A stretch of DNA of 64,000 nt from Enterococcus cecorum DSM 20682 = ATCC 43198 (GCF_000407565.1 NZ_ASWI01000003.1:559501-623500), one strand, 5' to 3'. Positions 9,973-20,208 are shown, counted from the stretch's first letter. Notes: generated by a model not told the origin, from the letters alone. Translations and numbers: made by a program.

Positions 9973-11715
9973 TTACTTGCGTTGAGGGATGGTCAGCGCG
10001 ACATGGCTACCACCTTCAGGATTATTTTCAATGAGGAAATTTCCTTGATTATCATAAAGGGTTTGGATACGTCGGGCGAGATTTTCCAGTGCAGTGCCTG
10101 TTCCTTTTTCTGATTCTACCGTTTGTTTCCCTAATAAGGCGAGACGTTTTTCTGGAATTCCTTCGCCATTATCAAAGACATCAATGTGCAAGGCTTGGTC
10201 ATCTTTTTGGATTTGTACATAGACTTGATTATTGTCTTTGCGGTTTTTAAAGCCATGTTTAATCGTATTTTCGACTAACACTTGAATGGCATAAGGTGGG
10301 ATTAAACATTCGAAACAATCTTCTTCGACATCAAAGACAATATGATATCGCTCAGGGAATCGTGCTTGCTCTAAGGCCAGATACGCTTTGACTTGCTCTA
10401 ATTCTTGTTGGACTTGAATCGTTGTCGATATGGCCCCTTGTAAATTGCCACGAAAATACTTGCTGAGTTGTAGCAATAGTTCGCGGGCTTTGGTGCTATC
10501 GATACGCATCAAGGCAGAAATGGTATTGATGGCATTAAAGAAAAAGTGAGGATTGACTTGAGCTTGTAAGGATTTGATTTCGGCTTCTTTTAAGAGTTTC
10601 GACTGCACTTCTGCTTCTCCAAGTTCGATTTGACTGGAGAAAATCAAGGCTAGTCCTTCTGCTAATTGCTCTTCCACATGGGTCAAGTCATCAGGATTAT
10701 CAAAATACATTTTCAGCGTGCCAACAATTTGATTTTTTGAAAATAAAGGAATGACTATGGCAGCTTGTAAGGGACAGTCAGGATGCGAGCACCCAACTTC
10801 AGCCTTACTTCTAGCAATCGTCATTTCGCCAGTTTTTAAGACTCGTTTGGACAGCTCGGTAATGACTTCTAGTTCGGGAATATGATGGTCATCCCCTTTG
10901 CCGACATGAGCCAATATTTGATGCGTATCGGTAATACTAATGGCACTAACCTTCGTATAATGCTGGATAATACTCGCAACTTTGCGCGCTGAATCCTTAT
11001 GTAGCCCTTCACGAAAATACGGCAAAGTTTGGGCAGCAAGATCGAGCACTTCATGGGTTTGGACGGCCTTGGCTTGTTCTTCTTGGTTGAAGGTAATGGT
11101 TAAAATCGACATGAAGATAAAGGTCCCCACGCTGTTAAGTAAAATCATAGGAAAAGCAATAAAACGAATCAAATTTAAGCCACTTGTAAAGCTAGGACTA
11201 AAAAATAAAATAAAGCCCATTTGGACACATTCCATTAAAGCAGCAATCAAGGTAGCCTCCATTGTCGAAATAAAGGCGTGGCGATGCATTTTACGTTGTC
11301 CGAGCCAACCAGCGATAAAACCAATCAGTATTGAAGAAGGCACATAGAAAAAATCATTCATTGTTCCTTGCCATAAACGATGGATTCCTGCAATGAATCC
11401 GACTGCAGTCCCAACAACTGGACCACCTACTAGACCAGATACAGTAATGACTAAAGTTCTAGTATTGGCGATAGCTGCTTGGGTCGAAATTGTTGGTAAA
11501 AAGTTCGCTGGCAGAATCGTATTTTTGGTGATTTCTATCCCGGTTAGATTGGCAATGATAACGAATATCCCAAAAATAACCATTAAAATAATTTTAGCTT
11601 GCAATTTTTGACGATTCAAGAGAACTTGTTTGAAGTAAGGAATATTTACTAGTAAAAAAGCCATTAAAATGATTAAACCGACACGTTCCATCATTAAGAT
11701 TAACAACTCAAACAT
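9973..11715 (-). CDS. lytS: Sensor histidine kinase LytS
   Basis: A 580-residue membrane kinase: an N-terminal 5TM-LYT sensor region (to about residue 200), a GAF domain, then a histidine-kinase module with QVNPHFFFNAINTISALMR (the phosphorylated histidine) and an ATP-binding region with NTIKHGF and DNGEGIP. It senses membrane potential or pyruvate in relatives and phosphorylates LytT. The minus-strand start at 11715 follows GGAAGTG and is divergent from the signal peptidase gene. Confidence 0.9.
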   Translation of the reverse strand: MFELLILMMERVGLIILMAFLLVNIPYFKQVLLNRQKLQAKIILMVIFGIFVIIANLTGIEITKNTILPANFLPTISTQAAIANTRTLVITVSGLVGGPVVGTAVGFIAGIHRLWQGTMNDFFYVPSSILIGFIAGWLGQRKMHRHAFISTMEATLIAALMECVQMGFILFFSPSFTSGLNLIRFIAFPMILLNSVGTFIFMSILTITFNQEEQAKAVQTHEVLDLAAQTLPYFREGLHKDSARKVASIIQHYTKVSAISITDTHQILAHVGKGDDHHIPELEVITELSKRVLKTGEMTIARSKAEVGCSHPDCPLQAAIVIPLFSKNQIVGTLKMYFDNPDDLTHVEEQLAEGLALIFSSQIELGEAEVQSKLLKEAEIKSLQAQVNPHFFFNAINTISALMRIDSTKARELLLQLSKYFRGNLQGAISTTIQVQQELEQVKAYLALEQARFPERYHIVFDVEEDCFECLIPPYAIQVLVENTIKHGFKNRKDNNQVYVQIQKDDQALHIDVFDNGEGIPEKRLALLGKQTVESEKGTGTALENLARRIQTLYDNQGNFLIENNPEGGSHVALTIPQRK

Positions 11716-11893
11716 AAAATCACTTCCATTTTTTTCTTATAACTCATGGTAAAAGTTTTTAAGACATTTGTCTAGTCAGATAGCGGACGGCGATTTTTAA
11801 AATTTTTCCCATTTTTTTATATTTTGCTTTATTCTCCTTGTTTTTTTGTTAAAATGAAAGTAATTATGTGGAATTAAATGAGGTGGAGAGTTC

Positions 11894-12469
11894 TTGAAGA
11901 AGTTTTTACACGAGTGGGGCTCGCTTATTTTTATCGTATTAGTGATTTTGGCCATTCGTCTTTTTGTATTTAAGCCTGTAACTGTAAAAGGCCATTCGAT
12001 GGATCCGACTTTAGCAGATGGTCAAAAGTTAATTGTAAGTAAAGTATTTCAACCAGAACGATTTGATATCATTACGACAGTCGAGCCCAATGATCAAAGT
12101 AAAGTAGCTGTTAAGCGTTTGATTGGGTTACCGGGAGATACGATTGAATATAAAAATGATCAATTATTGATTAACGGCAAAGCTTATAATGAACCTTACC
12201 TTAAAGATTTTAAAGCGAAATTTGCCAAAGATCGTTTGCAAGAAGAGTATCGCTATTCGACTCAATACCAACAAACAGCAGAGGTAGTTAGTAATTTCAC
12301 ACCGGATTTTTCTGTAAAAGTCCCAACAGGTAAGTATTTTGTGATGGGAGATAATCGTTTGGTGTCTATGGATAGTCGAGAATTTGGTTTTATCACTAAG
12401 AAATTAATGCGTGGTGAAGTGGTCTTACGTTACTTCCCATTTGATGAGATTTCAACTTTCAAAAACTAA
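11894..12469 (+). CDS. lepB: Type I signal peptidase
   Basis: A 191-residue membrane protease that removes signal peptides from exported proteins. It has one N-terminal transmembrane helix; the serine nucleophile is in KGHSMDPTL (Ser35), the lysine base in VAVKRLIGLPGD (Lys74), and the GDNR...SMDSREFG box is present. The start is TTG at 11894, eight bases after AGGTGGAG. An upstream region with TTGCTT and TTAAAAT may be its promoter. A strong terminator follows. Confidence 0.9.
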   Translation: MKKFLHEWGSLIFIVLVILAIRLFVFKPVTVKGHSMDPTLADGQKLIVSKVFQPERFDIITTVEPNDQSKVAVKRLIGLPGDTIEYKNDQLLINGKAYNEPYLKDFKAKFAKDRLQEEYRYSTQYQQTAEVVSNFTPDFSVKVPTGKYFVMGDNRLVSMDSREFGFITKKLMRGEVVLRYFPFDEISTFKN

Positions 12470-12482
12470 ATATTTCCAACAG

Positions 12483-12528
12483 ATATCTAATACCAATGAG
12501 TCAATCAAAAGGTATTAGATATTTTTTA
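12483..12528 (+). terminator. Terminator after signal peptidase gene
   Basis: A perfect 12-bp stem, ATATCTAATACC (12483-12494) with GGTATTAGATAT (12511-12522), followed by T6. Confidence 0.85.
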
Positions 12529-12589
12529 TGGTGAAGATAAGCGATTGTAGCCTAAATGGCACTTTTCCGACTTTCCTAGTTAGATTAGG

Positions 12590-12619
12590 TTGCATGAAAG
12601 CTAGTGTATCAAGTATAAT
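12590..12619 (+). promoter_or_regulatory. Promoter of the tdk-prfA-prmC operon
   Basis: TTGCAT (12590-12595) and TATAAT (12614-12619) with an 18-bp spacer lie 28 bases before the tdk start. Confidence 0.65.
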
Positions 12620-12647
12620 ACTAAAGGAATGTTTGAGGAGTGAAAAA

Positions 12648-13241
12648 ATGGCCCAATTATTTTTTAAATATGGTGCGATGAATAGTGGAAAATCCATCGA
12701 AATTTTAAAAGTCGCGCATAACTATGAAGAGCAGAATAAGCCAGTCGTACTTATGACTAGTGGTCTAGATACGCGTTCTGGTGTTGGTAATGTTGCTAGT
12801 CGGATTGGTTTAGAGCGTACAGCCATTCCAATTTTTGATGAGACGGATGTATATGAAACGATTGCCAATTTAGAACAAAAGCCTTATTGTGTATTGATTG
12901 ATGAAGCGCAATTTTTGAAAAAACATCATGTATTGGCTTTTACGCGCGTGGTCGATGAGTTAAATATCCCTGTGATGGCCTTTGGTTTGAAAAATGATTT
13001 TCGCAATGAATTATTCGAAGGTTCACAGTATTTATTGCTTTATGCCGATAAGATAGAAGAAATGAAGACGATTTGTTGGTTCTGTCATAAAAAGGCAACG
13101 ATGAATTTACACTATATTGATGGAAAACCTGTCTATGAAGGTGACCAAGTACAAATTGGAGGCAATGAAGCGTATTATCCAGTTTGTCGCCATCATTACT
13201 TCCATCCTGAAATGAATGAAAAAACGAACGACGAAAAATAA
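12648..13241 (+). CDS. tdk: Thymidine kinase
   Basis: A 197-residue type II thymidine kinase that phosphorylates thymidine with ATP in the salvage pathway. The P-loop GAMNSGKS is at 9-16, the catalytic Glu is in LIDEAQFL (Glu86), and the zinc cysteines are in CWFCHKKA and PVCRHHY. The ATG at 12648 follows TGAGGAG; a longer reading frame upstream runs through the promoter and was rejected. It is followed by prfA and prmC, the usual order in Lactobacillales. Confidence 0.93.
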   Translation: MAQLFFKYGAMNSGKSIEILKVAHNYEEQNKPVVLMTSGLDTRSGVGNVASRIGLERTAIPIFDETDVYETIANLEQKPYCVLIDEAQFLKKHHVLAFTRVVDELNIPVMAFGLKNDFRNELFEGSQYLLLYADKIEEMKTICWFCHKKATMNLHYIDGKPVYEGDQVQIGGNEAYYPVCRHHYFHPEMNEKTNDEK

Positions 13242-13262
13242 AAATGAATAAAGGAGAATACA

Positions 13263-14336
13263 ATGTACGATCAATTACAAGCAATTGAAGACCGTTATGA
13301 AGAATTAGGCGAATTATTAAGTGATCCTGAAGTCATTGCGGATACTAAGCGTTTTATGGCTTTGTCAAAAGAAGAAGCGAATACGCGAGAAACCGTGGAA
13401 ACTTACCGCCGTTATAAACAAGTCGTGCAAGGAATAAGTGATGCGGAAGAAATGCTAGCAGAAAACTTAGATCCTGAAATGACGGAATTAGCTAAAGAAG
13501 AATTAGCTGATTTGAAGAAAGAAAAAGAAGAACTAGAAGAAAAAATCAAAATCTTATTATTACCAAAAGATCCAAACGATGATAAAAACATTATTATGGA
13601 AATCCGTGGTGCTGCTGGTGGAGATGAAGCAGCTTTATTTGCGGGTGATTTATTTAATATGTACCAACGCTATGCTGAATCTCAAGGTTGGAAAGTCGAA
13701 GTGATGGATGCGAATATCACAGGTATCGGTGGGTATAAAGAAGTGATTATGATGATTACTGGTGATAATGTCTTCTCCAAATTAAAATACGAATCAGGCG
13801 CTCACCGTGTCCAACGCGTGCCATCTACAGAATCTCAAGGTCGTATTCACACTTCTACTGCAACGGTTGTCGTGATGCCAGAAGCTGAAGAAGTCGAAAT
13901 TGAAATTGAAGACAAAGATATTCGTACGGACATTTATCATGCATCAGGTGCCGGTGGTCAGCACGTCAACAAGACTGCCTCTGCGGTACGTTTGACTCAC
14001 ATCCCAACTGGAATCGTGGTTGCCATGCAAGATGAACGTTCACAGCTAAAAAACCGTGAAAAAGCGATGAAAGTATTACGTGCACGTGTCTATGACCAAA
14101 TGCAACAAGAAGCTCGTAGTGAATATGATGCGAACCGTAAATCAGCTGTCGGTACAGGAGATCGTTCTGAACGCATCCGTACGTATAACTTCCCACAAAA
14201 TCGTGTCACAGATCATCGCATTGGTTTAACGATTCAAAAATTAGACCAAATTTTATCTGGTAAACTAGATGAAGTCATTGATGCATTAATCGTCTATGAT
14301 CAAACTTCAAAATTAGAAGAGTTGCAAAATGGGTAA
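13263..14336 (+). CDS. prfA: Peptide chain release factor 1
   Basis: A 357-residue class I release factor that reads UAA and UAG. The tripeptide anticodon PxT appears as PST (187-189) in [16 protein letters not shown], and the catalytic GGQ is at 231-233 in [10 protein letters not shown]. The glutamine of GGQ is the substrate of PrmC, whose gene overlaps the end of prfA by 8 bases. The start follows AAAGGAG. Confidence 0.95.
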   Translation: MYDQLQAIEDRYEELGELLSDPEVIADTKRFMALSKEEANTRETVETYRRYKQVVQGISDAEEMLAENLDPEMTELAKEELADLKKEKEELEEKIKILLLPKDPNDDKNIIMEIRGAAGGDEAALFAGDLFNMYQRYAESQGWKVEVMDANITGIGGYKEVIMMITGDNVFSKLKYESGAHRVQRVPSTESQGRIHTSTATVVVMPEAEEVEIEIEDKDIRTDIYHASGAGGQHVNKTASAVRLTHIPTGIVVAMQDERSQLKNREKAMKVLRARVYDQMQQEARSEYDANRKSAVGTGDRSERIRTYNFPQNRVTDHRIGLTIQKLDQILSGKLDEVIDALIVYDQTSKLEELQNG

Positions 14337-15171
14337 AAATAGTTATCGAGAAGTCCTAGCTAGGGCTTCTTCGTTTTTAGAGCAAAATCAATTAGAAGGT
14401 CATATGATTGAATATGTCTTCTTACAACGCAAACACTGGAATAAAACCGATTATCTTTTGCATATGCATGAGACAATAACTGCAGAAGATCAAAAGCAAA
14501 TTGATGAGGATATGGCCAAGCTATTAGCCCACTATCCACCGCAATATTTAATTGGTAGTGAAGCATTTTTGGATTATCGCTTTAAAGTGACTCCGGATAC
14601 CTTGATTCCGCGTCCTGAAACCGAAGAATTAGTAGAGAAATGCTTAAAGTTAACGCAAAAGCAAGCACATCAAGCTTTGAAAGTCGTTGATGTAGGAACG
14701 GGAACAGGTGCGATTGCGATTAGCTTAAAAGATAAACGGCCCACTTGGCAGGTGTGCGCAGTGGATTTATCTTCGGCTGCATTAGAAGTTGCGCAAGAAA
14801 ACGCCCAACAAATTGGTGTGGCACTTGAGTTTGTTTTAAGTGATTGCTTAGATGAAGTAGCAGGCACGATTGATGTTTTAATTTCCAACCCGCCTTATAT
14901 AAGCCAAGATGAATATGAATTAATGGATGTCAGTGTCCGCGAGTTTGAACCAAAAATGGCCTTATTTGCGGAAAATAATGGCCTTGCGATTTATCAAAAA
15001 CTTGCCAAACAAGCACAAAGTAAGTTAGCTAAGGATGGCAAGATATTTTTAGAAATTGGTTTTATGCAAGGTCCTGCTGTGAAAGAACTATTTCAAGCAG
15101 CCTTTCCAAAAAAGCAAGTTTCGATTCATCAAGATTTATTTGGTAATGACCGAATGATTGTGGTGGAATAG
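14329..15171 (+). CDS. prmC: Release factor glutamine methyltransferase PrmC
   Basis: A 280-residue SAM-dependent enzyme that methylates the GGQ glutamine of release factors. An N-terminal helical domain precedes a Rossmann methyltransferase with [14 protein letters not shown] for SAM binding and the catalytic NPPY at 187-190. Translational coupling to prfA (8-base overlap) fits the enzyme-substrate relationship. Confidence 0.93.
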   Translation: MGKNSYREVLARASSFLEQNQLEGHMIEYVFLQRKHWNKTDYLLHMHETITAEDQKQIDEDMAKLLAHYPPQYLIGSEAFLDYRFKVTPDTLIPRPETEELVEKCLKLTQKQAHQALKVVDVGTGTGAIAISLKDKRPTWQVCAVDLSSAALEVAQENAQQIGVALEFVLSDCLDEVAGTIDVLISNPPYISQDEYELMDVSVREFEPKMALFAENNGLAIYQKLAKQAQSKLAKDGKIFLEIGFMQGPAVKELFQAAFPKKQVSIHQDLFGNDRMIVVE

Positions 15172-15273
15172 TGGATAAGTGGATATCTTTTCCACAAGTT
15201 GGGGATAATTAAGTAAGAAATGTGTATAAATCAAGAAATGTATGAAAAAAGGATGTGGATAAGTTGTGGATAC
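15170..15273. promoter_or_regulatory. DnaA-box cluster upstream of ywlC
   Basis: Six boxes lie in 104 bp: TGTGGATAA at 15254 (perfect) and, each with one mismatch, AGTGGATAA at 15170, TTTTCCACA at 15188 (inverse strand), TGGGGATAA at 15200, TGTGTATAA at 15221 and TGTGGATAC at 15265. The last overlaps the start codon of the next gene. From memory, a DnaA-binding region at ywlC has been mapped in Bacillus subtilis, which would make this a conserved site. Confidence 0.6.
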
Positions 15274-16276
15274 AATCATATATAAACAGGATTTAGCGAC
15301 ACCGGCACAGTTATTAAAATCAGGTCAAGTCGTGGCTTTTCCTACTGAGACAGTGTATGGCTTAGGTGCCAATGCTTTGGATAAAGAAGCGGTTAAACAA
15401 GTTTTTGCAGTAAAAGGCCGCCCGAGTGATAATCCGCTGATTGTCCATGTAGAAAGTTTTGAACAAGCAAAAAAATATATTCAAACGATACATCCTTTGG
15501 CAGAAAAAATCGTCCAACAGTTTTGGCCAGGACCTTTAACGTTAATTTTTGAAATTATTCCGGGCTCTTTGCCACAAGAAGTAACAGGTGGCTTGACGAC
15601 CGCCGCTTTTCGGATGCCAAATGCAAAATTGACTTTAGATTTGATCCATCAAGCTGGGGTGCCGTTAGTTGGACCAAGTGCCAATACTTCAGGAAAGCCT
15701 AGTCCTACTTGCGCTGGTCATGTCTATCATGATTTGCAAGGAAAAATTGCTGGCATTGTGGATGGGGGCAATTGTCAGGTTGGGGTAGAGTCTACAGTCC
15801 TAGATTTGAGTAATCCTGAAGCAGCACCAATGATTTTAAGACCAGGTGCCATCACGAGGGAAATGTTAGCAGATTTTCTAGATATGGAGATTCTTTTGGA
15901 CAAACATTTAGTCAAAGAAAGTGAAACCCCAAAATCACCTGGAATGAAATACAAACATTATTCACCAAATACACCAGTGATGATGGTTCAACCAGAAAAT
16001 CTTGCCAAAGCTGTCGCCGATTTGAAAGCGCAGGGTAAGAAATTAGGTTTATTGGCTAGTCCGAAGCAATTAGTAGGCCTAAACACTGAGTTGGTTTTAG
16101 CTTATGAAGATGAATCGGTTGAAGCTGCGACGAAGGGTTTGTTTGCAGGTTTGCGTGCCTTAGATGAACAGGACTTAGATTTGATTTTAGTCACTACGAC
16201 TGCGGAAACTGGGTTAGGTCAGGCCTATATGAATCGACTAAAAAAAGCCGCTGCACAAAAAATATATGAAGTATAG
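15266..16276 (+). CDS. ywlC: L-threonylcarbamoyladenylate synthase (Sua5/YwlC)
   Basis: A 336-residue enzyme that makes threonylcarbamoyl-AMP for the t6A37 modification of ANN-decoding tRNAs. The N-terminal YrdC domain has FPTETVYGLGANA, KGRPSDNPLIVH and GPSANTSGKPSPT; the C-terminal Sua5 domain begins near residue 220 after SPGMKYKHY. GTG start at 15266. It follows the DnaA-box cluster, whose last box overlaps the start codon, so DnaA could influence its expression (inference). Confidence 0.9.
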   Translation: MDTIIYKQDLATPAQLLKSGQVVAFPTETVYGLGANALDKEAVKQVFAVKGRPSDNPLIVHVESFEQAKKYIQTIHPLAEKIVQQFWPGPLTLIFEIIPGSLPQEVTGGLTTAAFRMPNAKLTLDLIHQAGVPLVGPSANTSGKPSPTCAGHVYHDLQGKIAGIVDGGNCQVGVESTVLDLSNPEAAPMILRPGAITREMLADFLDMEILLDKHLVKESETPKSPGMKYKHYSPNTPVMMVQPENLAKAVADLKAQGKKLGLLASPKQLVGLNTELVLAYEDESVEAATKGLFAGLRALDEQDLDLILVTTTAETGLGQAYMNRLKKAAAQKIYEV

Positions 16277-16295
16277 AATCTTAAGTATAGTTTTT

Positions 16296-16338
16296 AAAAC
16301 ATTGTCTATCTACCAATAATGGATAGTCAATGTTTTTT
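16296..16338 (+). terminator. Terminator after ywlC
   Basis: AACATTGTCTATC (16298-16310) pairs with GGATAGTCAATGTT (16321-16334) and runs into T6. Confidence 0.75.
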
Positions 16339-16497
16339 AGTTTAAAGAATTTTGAAATATTGTGATTAGCTTTGAATGAACAGGAATCAATCTGGAAAAG
16401 AAAATGCAGGCCAATCATTTTGCTTATGATAAAATAATCCGTATACTGAAAGTTAAAGATGATAAAATTAGTTACAAATACCTAAGAAGGAGTAAAT

Positions 16498-17229
16498 ATG
16501 ATTAAATTTCAACATATAAGTAAAAATTATGGCAAGACTGCTATTTTAAAAGATATTTCAATGCAAATAAATACAGGCGAATTCATTTGCTTAGTTGGAC
16601 CAAGTGGTAGTGGGAAAACGACTTTATTAAAGACGGTTAATCGACTAGTCACTCCTGATAATGGTCAAATTTTATTAGATAATCAATCAATTAATCAGTG
16701 GCAATTAAGAGAGTTACGCTTGCAAATTGGTTACGTGATTCAGCAGATTTCCTTATTTCCACATATGACTGTCTATGAAAATATTACTTTAATTCCCGAA
16801 TTAAAAAAAATTCCTAAAGCTAAATGGCAAGAAATGGCAAATTTTTGGCTCAAAAAGGTTGGTCTAAATCCTAAAGAAGTCTTACATCGTTATCCCAAAG
16901 AGTTATCTGGTGGGCAACAACAGCGTGTCGGTATTGTGCGAGCATTAATTACGCAACCTAAGATATTATTGATGGACGAACCATTTAGTGCTTTGGATCC
17001 GTTAAGTCGTCAACAGTTACAGGACTTGCTCAAACAATTGCATGAAGAATTACATTTAACTGTTATTTTTGTTACGCATGATATGGATGAAGCATTAAAG
17101 CTAGCTGATCGAATTGCAGTATTACAAAACGGTGAGCTAGTCCAATTTGCTAGTCCTTCAGTTATTCAAAGCAATCCGCAAAATGCATTTGTTGCACAGG
17201 TTTTGAAAGGACGTGAATATGATGCCTAG
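16498..17229 (+). CDS. ABC transporter ATP-binding protein, OpuCA/EgtV-like
   Basis: A 243-residue ATPase of an osmoprotectant-type importer. Walker A is GPSGSGKT (about 37-44), the signature is [11 protein letters not shown], and Walker B is [12 protein letters not shown]. It lacks the C-terminal CBS domains of typical glycine-betaine OpuCA, as in the EgtV and BilE-type ATPases. The stop overlaps the start of the fused permease gene. AAGAAGGAG precedes the ATG. No regulator gene lies directly upstream. Confidence 0.88.
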   Translation: MIKFQHISKNYGKTAILKDISMQINTGEFICLVGPSGSGKTTLLKTVNRLVTPDNGQILLDNQSINQWQLRELRLQIGYVIQQISLFPHMTVYENITLIPELKKIPKAKWQEMANFWLKKVGLNPKEVLHRYPKELSGGQQQRVGIVRALITQPKILLMDEPFSALDPLSRQQLQDLLKQLHEELHLTVIFVTHDMDEALKLADRIAVLQNGELVQFASPSVIQSNPQNAFVAQVLKGREYDA

Positions 17230-18709
17230 CCTTTTACAAGCAATTTTTCAACATTTACAACTTTCTATGAGTGCATTGTTATTAGCAAGCCTCTTAGCAA
17301 TTGGTTTAGCTTTAATTTTACAACCCTTTAAGCGTGTAGTTGCAGTTATTTTACAAATTACCGGAATTATGCAGACCATTCCCTCATTAGCCTTATTAGG
17401 ATTATTTATTCCGTTTATGGGCATTGGTTTTACACCATCTTTAATTGCACTTATCATTTATGGGATTTTTCCTATATTACAAAATACGCTAGTTGGTCTA
17501 GCTAACGTTGATCCAAGTCTAGATGAGGCAGCGCGAGCCTTTGGAATGACGCGATGGGAGCGATTAAAAAAATTATCTTTGCCATTGGCTATGCCGATGA
17601 TTTTATCTGGTATCCGGACTTCTGCCATCATGATTATAGGGACAGCTACACTTGCGGCTTTAATTGGAGCAGGTGGTCTAGGAACGTATATTTTATTGGG
17701 AATCGATCGTCAAGATAATCAGTTGATTTTAATTGGAGCGCTTGCTTCGGCAGGATTAGCAATATTATTTAGTTTTTTATTACAATGGCTTCAACGATTG
17801 AAGCTTAAGCAAGTTGGGATTACCTTTGTTAGTTTGATTGCCATAACAGGTTTAACTTTTGTGCCGTTCTTTTTACAAACACAAACCAATAATACAATCG
17901 TAATTGCTGGTAAATTAGGTGCTGAACCCAACATCTTAATACATATGTACAAACTATTAATTGAAGACCAGTCAGACTTGCATGTAGAATTAAAAGAAAA
18001 TCTAGGAAAAACAAGTTTTTTATATCAAGCGTTAAAAAAAGGCTCAATTGATCTTTATCCAGAATTTACAGGAACGATTACGAGCACTTTATTGAAGCAA
18101 ACACCAACAACTTCAACTGATCCTAAAACAGTTTATCAACAGGCAAAAAAAGGCATTTATCGTCAAGATCATTTAGTTTATTTGCAACCTATGGCCTATC
18201 AGAATACTTATGCATTAGCTGTACCAAAAAATTATGCTAAACAACATCAATTAAAGAAGATTAGTGACTTAAAAAAGGTAGAAAATCAAGCCATTGCTGG
18301 TTTTACCTTAGAATTTAACCAACGAAAAGATGGTAACCTCGGTTTACAAGAAAAATATCAGCTTTCTTTACAAGTCAAGACGATGGAACCTGCTTTACGC
18401 TATAAAGCACTTGAGCAAGGAAGTATTCAGATTGCTGATGTCTATTCAACTGATAGTGGCATCAAGAGATACAATCTAGTTTTACTTAAAGACGATCTTC
18501 AGCTTTTTCCACCTTATCAAGGAGCACCTTTAATTCGTGAGACTACCTTAAAAAAATATCCTGAATTAAAGAAAATATTAAATCAATTAGCTGGAAAAAT
18601 TACTGAAGAGCAAATGCAACAGATGAATTATCAGGTAGATGTATTGAAGAAATCGCCTGAGATGGTTGCTAAAGAATTTTTAGAAAAAAATCATTTGTTA
18701 ACTAGTTAA
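17222..18709 (+). CDS. Fused permease and substrate-binding protein of an OpuC/EgtU-like importer
   Basis: A 495-residue protein joining an ABC permease (about residues 1-205, with the EAA loop [21 protein letters not shown] and [20 protein letters not shown]) to an OpuAC-type binding domain (about 220-495, with [15 protein letters not shown]). The ATG at 17222 or 17219 follows AAAGGA and overlaps the previous gene. Such fusions carry glycine betaine, choline, bile-exclusion (BilE) or ergothioneine (EgtU) systems. The ligand cannot be assigned from sequence alone; EgtUV in pneumococcus and Listeria has the same two-gene layout. Confidence 0.85.
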   Translation: MPSLLQAIFQHLQLSMSALLLASLLAIGLALILQPFKRVVAVILQITGIMQTIPSLALLGLFIPFMGIGFTPSLIALIIYGIFPILQNTLVGLANVDPSLDEAARAFGMTRWERLKKLSLPLAMPMILSGIRTSAIMIIGTATLAALIGAGGLGTYILLGIDRQDNQLILIGALASAGLAILFSFLLQWLQRLKLKQVGITFVSLIAITGLTFVPFFLQTQTNNTIVIAGKLGAEPNILIHMYKLLIEDQSDLHVELKENLGKTSFLYQALKKGSIDLYPEFTGTITSTLLKQTPTTSTDPKTVYQQAKKGIYRQDHLVYLQPMAYQNTYALAVPKNYAKQHQLKKISDLKKVENQAIAGFTLEFNQRKDGNLGLQEKYQLSLQVKTMEPALRYKALEQGSIQIADVYSTDSGIKRYNLVLLKDDLQLFPPYQGAPLIRETTLKKYPELKKILNQLAGKITEEQMQQMNYQVDVLKKSPEMVAKEFLEKNHLLTS

Positions 18710-18716
18710 ATTTTAC

Positions 18717-18747
18717 TTGCCCTAGAGTTCACTCTAGGGTTTATTAT
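18717..18747 (+). promoter_or_regulatory. MerR-type autoregulated promoter
   Basis: TTGCCC (18717-18722) and TATTAT (18742-18747) are separated by 19 bp, the over-long spacer typical of MerR-controlled promoters. The spacer carries the palindrome CCCTAGAGTTCACTCTAGGG (18720-18739). It lies just before the merR-type gene and may also act as the hairpin terminator of the transporter operon. Confidence 0.7.
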
Positions 18748-18767
18748 TTTATTGTGAGGTGAATATG

Positions 18768-19187
18768 ATGAATATCAAAAAAGCGGCAGAATTATTTGAC
18801 TTAAGTGTGGATACACTTAGATATTATGAGCGTATTGGGGTTATTCCACCAGTTAAGCGTAATGAAAGTGGCTATCGCGAATATTCAGTGAATGATCTAA
18901 ATTGGATTTATCTAGCAAAAAATTTACGTCATGCAGGTTTATCAATTGAATCGTTAATCGAATTCGTACAGCTGGCTCAAATGCGCGAGAAAATCAATGT
19001 AGCTGAGGCGCAAAAACAAATTCTACATGAACAGTTGGCTGAATTAAATGAAAAAATTCAAGAAATGGAACAAGTTAGAGCGTTGTTAAGTTATAAAATA
19101 GAAACTTATGATGAACATTTGGCAAAATTTCAAGCAGGTAAGATGAATGAGAATACAATTGAAAAACTCTGGGAGAAAAAATTCTAA
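18768..19187 (+). CDS. MerR-family transcriptional regulator
   Basis: A 139-residue regulator: winged helix from MNIKKAAELFDLSVDTLRYY, the ERIGVIPPVKR wing, then a long coiled-coil dimer helix at 80-115. There is no cysteine cluster for metal binding. It resembles regulators of aldo/keto reductase or aldehyde-stress genes. The ATG at 18768 was chosen because GAGGTG sits 6 bases upstream. Its own promoter and that of the next gene share the same operator core and 19-bp spacer. Confidence 0.85.
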   Translation: MNIKKAAELFDLSVDTLRYYERIGVIPPVKRNESGYREYSVNDLNWIYLAKNLRHAGLSIESLIEFVQLAQMREKINVAEAQKQILHEQLAELNEKIQEMEQVRALLSYKIETYDEHLAKFQAGKMNENTIEKLWEKKF

Positions 19188-19193
19188 AATCAC

Positions 19194-19224
19194 TTGCCAT
19201 GGAGTTTACGCCAAAGTTTAGAAT
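19194..19224 (+). promoter_or_regulatory. Aldo/keto reductase promoter with 19-bp MerR-type spacer
   Basis: TTGCCA (19194-19199) and TAGAAT (19219-19224) are separated by exactly 19 bp, with TGGAGTTTACGCCA in the spacer. It resembles the operator before the merR gene: the central AGTT(C/T)AC element is shared, though the dyad is weaker. Confidence 0.65.
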
Positions 19225-19256
19225 AAAATATATCAAGTAAAAGGAGAATCATAAAA

Positions 19257-20123
19257 ATGAACACAATTGAATTAAATAATGGAGTAGTTATGCCACAATT
19301 AGGTTACGGAGTGTACCAAATTCCAGCAGAACAAACTGCAGAAGCTGTATATCAAGCAATTAAGGCAGGATATCGTTTGATTGACACTGCAGCGGTATAT
19401 GGAAATGAAAAAGAAACAGGGGAAGGAATTAAGAGAGCGATTGAAGAAGGCGTCGTTACAAGAGAAGAGTTATTTGTCACTTCTAAATTATTTATCTTAC
19501 AAGCACCTGAAAACCGTGCAAAAGAAACTGTAGAACATTCATTAAAAGTGATGGGATTAGATTATTTAGACTTATATTTAATTCATCAGCCTTATGGGGA
19601 TATTTATGGTGCTTGGCGTGCCCTAGTTGCTTTACAAAAAAGTGGAAAATTACGTGCGATTGGTATTTCTAATTTTAAATCGGCGAAAATGATTGAATTT
19701 GTTGGTTTAAATGAAGTAAAACCGCAAATTAATCAAATTGAAGTTAATCCATGGTATCAAAGAAATGTTGATCAAGAATGGCATGAAAAATATGGTGTAC
19801 AAATCGAAGCCTGGGCGCCATTTGCAGAAGGACGTCATGAATTGTTTACGAATCCGATATTAACTGAAATTGGTCAAAAATATCATAAATCAGTAGGACA
19901 AGTTGTATTGCGATGGTTGATGCAAAGAGGCATTGTAGCTTTGGCAAAATCAGTTCGACCTGAAAGAATGGCAGAAAACATTGATATTTTTGATTTTGAG
20001 TTATCTAGTGATGATATGGAAGTGATTGCTAACTTGGATTTACGAGAATCAGCATTTTTTGATCATGACGCACCTCAACAAGTCGAATGGTTTATGCAAA
20101 GAATGTTAGCAACAGAGGAATAA
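19257..20123 (+). CDS. Aldo/keto reductase (diketogulonate-reductase-like)
   Basis: A 288-residue NADPH-dependent TIM-barrel oxidoreductase. The catalytic tetrad is visible: Asp and Tyr in DTAAVYGNE, Lys in VTSKLF, His in YLIHQPYG. IGISNFKSAK and the C-terminal LAKSVRPERM (NADP-binding) are conserved. Natural substrates are small aldehydes and ketones. Control by the adjacent MerR regulator is inferred from the matching promoter design. The ribosome site is AAAAGGAG. Confidence 0.9.
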   Translation: MNTIELNNGVVMPQLGYGVYQIPAEQTAEAVYQAIKAGYRLIDTAAVYGNEKETGEGIKRAIEEGVVTREELFVTSKLFILQAPENRAKETVEHSLKVMGLDYLDLYLIHQPYGDIYGAWRALVALQKSGKLRAIGISNFKSAKMIEFVGLNEVKPQINQIEVNPWYQRNVDQEWHEKYGVQIEAWAPFAEGRHELFTNPILTEIGQKYHKSVGQVVLRWLMQRGIVALAKSVRPERMAENIDIFDFELSSDDMEVIANLDLRESAFFDHDAPQQVEWFMQRMLATEE

Positions 20124-20208
20124 TTGAGTAAACAAAAATTATCCATTATTTTTAGTCGAAAGTTGATAAGGTTGAAATATAAACATCAATTGTGGTGAAG
20201 AGAATGAA

